Of a DNA stretch of 14,787 bases, positions 14,093-14,787 are shown in pieces. Where the stretch lies: contig DATMSO010000103.1 in assembly GCA_035565335.1 (NCBI GenBank), positions 1 to 14,787 on the forward strand. The letters are read 5' to 3'. Below the pieces are notes generated by a model. The model ran no database searches. It was not told where the DNA came from and was given only the letters and a program-made list of their open reading frames with translations. Within the stretch, counting starts at the first letter, position 1; the number at the start of each line of letters is the position of its first letter. This stretch comes from Methylovorus sp035565335 (GTDB taxonomy: Bacteria > Pseudomonadota > Gammaproteobacteria > Burkholderiales > Methylophilaceae). Both the position numbers and the translations under genes were made by a program.

Positions 14093-14293
14093 ATGGAATC
14101 CGATCTGAAAGCCCTCGAAGACAAGGTAGGTGAGCTGGTGCAGCTTTACCATGCCGTGCGTTCGGAGAATCTGCAATTACGTCAGGAGCTTGCCCAAAGC
14201 CGCGATGAATCGCGACTTTTGAAGGACCAGATGTCTAAGGCTGGCAGCCGGATCGAGGCCCTGTTAAGCCAATTGCCAGAAGGTAGCCTATGA
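14093..14293 (+). CDS. zapB: ZapB-like small coiled-coil cell-division protein (TIGR02449-type)
   Basis: A 66-residue protein made almost entirely of a heptad coiled coil: LKALEDKVGELVQLYHAVRS, then LQLRQELAQSRDESRLLKDQ, and IEALLSQLPEGSL at the end. Small proteins of this kind are encoded just before zapA in many beta- and gammaproteobacteria and are annotated as ZapB-like or TIGR02449. They are thought to help organise the FtsZ ring with ZapA. The ATG at 14093 gives the usual family N-terminus (MESDLKALEDK); the frame also opens at an ATG at 14063 and a TTG at 14057, which add 10 and 12 residues. No start has a clear ribosome site. The stop overlaps the zapA start (ATGA), so translation is coupled. 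Confidence 0.8.
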   Translation: MESDLKALEDKVGELVQLYHAVRSENLQLRQELAQSRDESRLLKDQMSKAGSRIEALLSQLPEGSL

Positions 14294-14595
14294 GCGAAGT
14301 ACGTGCCGTTGATGTGAATATCATGGGGCGGGAGTTCAAGGTTTCCTGCACTGATGATGAGCGGGAAGGCTTGATTACGGCAGTGACATATCTTGATCGC
14401 AAGATGCGCGAGATTCGCGATACAGGCAAGGTCATCGGTATTGAGCGTATTGCGGTAATGGCCGCGCTCAACATGGCGCATGAGCTGTTGACCACCCGCA
14501 GCGGCGGCTTTGACATCGGGGATTTGAAGCGTAGAATGATGTCCATGCAGGAACAGATTGACGAGGCTATTGCCGAGCAAAACAAGTTGTTCTGA
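14290..14595 (+). CDS. zapA: Cell division protein ZapA
   Basis: A 101-residue FtsZ-ring-stabilising protein of the cytoplasm. The N-terminal globular domain shows VDVNIMGREFKVSCTDDERE and then a helix beginning GLITAVTYLDRKMREIRDTG; the segment IGIERIAVMAALNMAHELL leads into a C-terminal coiled coil with MSMQEQIDEAIAEQNKLF. This order and length match ZapA/YgfE. Family members form tetramers that bundle FtsZ filaments. The start overlaps zapB by 4 bp. It is directly followed by the 6S RNA gene, the widespread proteobacterial arrangement. Confidence 0.95.
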   Translation: MSEVRAVDVNIMGREFKVSCTDDEREGLITAVTYLDRKMREIRDTGKVIGIERIAVMAALNMAHELLTTRSGGFDIGDLKRRMMSMQEQIDEAIAEQNKLF

Positions 14596-14611
14596 TCGAA
14601 TTTTTTCTTTT

Positions 14612-14787
14612 GCCATGTTATCCATGGCGCCAGTTTGTTCCCTGCAGTATTGTTTAGGTCATAAATTCCTTGAACTAGTCTTTGGCATCGGTTTCGGTGT
14701 GTTGATTCACTGTTGAGCGCGCTCCTAATGTGGGTGTACCTGATGTGTTCCACGCTGTTACCACTTGAACCTTTTGGTTCAGGATGC
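14612..14787 (+). ncRNA. ssrS: 6S RNA (ssrS), 3' end beyond the window
   Basis: Downstream of zapA the sequence has no gene but shows 6S RNA traits. A TTCCCTG segment lies near 14637, and a long imperfectly paired rod follows. Near the right edge is the conserved hairpin CTTGAACC-TTTT-GGTTCAGG (stem 14766-14771 with 14776-14781), which closely matches the 3' arm of E. coli 6S RNA. Placement after zapA is the standard locus. 6S RNA binds the housekeeping RNA polymerase holoenzyme and mimics an open promoter, lowering transcription in stationary phase. The 5' end is uncertain by roughly ten bases, and the 3' closing strand is outside the window. No clear promoter was found. Confidence 0.82.

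Noticed and set aside
14612..14628. GCCATG/CATGGC hairpin after zapA as a terminator
   Set aside because: The T-rich stretch comes before the hairpin, not after, on the plus strand, and no T-tract follows on either strand. It more likely belongs to the 5' part of 6S RNA.
1..14787. CRISPR arrays, tRNA or rRNA genes, insertion sequences, attachment sites
   Set aside because: No repeat-spacer pattern, no cloverleaf or rRNA-like sequence, and no transposase or integrase was seen on reading both strands. The only long repeats are the riboswitch cores and the btuB plug regions.

Overview
The window looks like chromosomal DNA of a betaproteobacterium. Methylophilaceae or a neighbouring Nitrosomonadales family is my best guess, from gene style only. 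The signs are a zapB-zapA-6S RNA cluster at the right end, BtuM-type vitamin B12 membrane proteins, and moderately GC-rich coding sequence. About 95% of the window is one theme: capture, remodelling and finishing of cobalamin (vitamin B12) and related corrinoids. Nearly all of it reads on the minus strand.

Layout from right to left, in the direction of transcription. At 14003-13975 a promoter drives a leader with a cobalamin riboswitch (13966-13773), followed by an outer-membrane TonB-dependent receptor btuB (copy 2, 13615-11753), a strong intrinsic terminator, and a small membrane protein btuM (copy 2, 11654-11091). The same module then repeats: promoter (-10 at 11049-11044), second cobalamin riboswitch (11031-10853), btuB copy 1 (10732-8858), a terminator-like hairpin, and btuM copy 1 (8735-8166). 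A tightly packed, mostly overlapping run follows: cobO (corrinoid adenosyltransferase), cobB/cbiA (a,c-diamide synthase), a very large CobN-like chelatase, a MotA/TolQ/ExbB-type channel subunit, a DUF2149 (ExbD-like) subunit, and bluB (5,6-dimethylbenzimidazole synthase). A truncated AT-rich gene of unknown function converges on this cluster at the left edge. On the plus strand at the right edge are zapB, zapA and the 5' part of 6S RNA.

Inferred teamwork: BtuB imports corrinoids across the outer membrane and BtuM is a candidate inner-membrane carrier and decyanation step. CobO and CobB act on the corrin in the cytoplasm, and BluB makes the lower ligand. Both modules should be switched off by cobalamin, and both leaders contain structures near the Shine-Dalgarno sequence that suggest translational control.

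The most unusual part is the CobN-like protein. It has a signal peptide, exactly four cysteines arranged as two close pairs, a Pro/Thr-rich linker and a C-terminal membrane anchor. It should therefore sit on the periplasmic side, where the ATP-driven CobS/CobT partners of ordinary CobN cannot work. It is followed by an ExbB-like and an ExbD-like subunit. This suggests a periplasmic, proton-motive-force-powered tetrapyrrole metal insertion or removal machine built into a B12 salvage operon.
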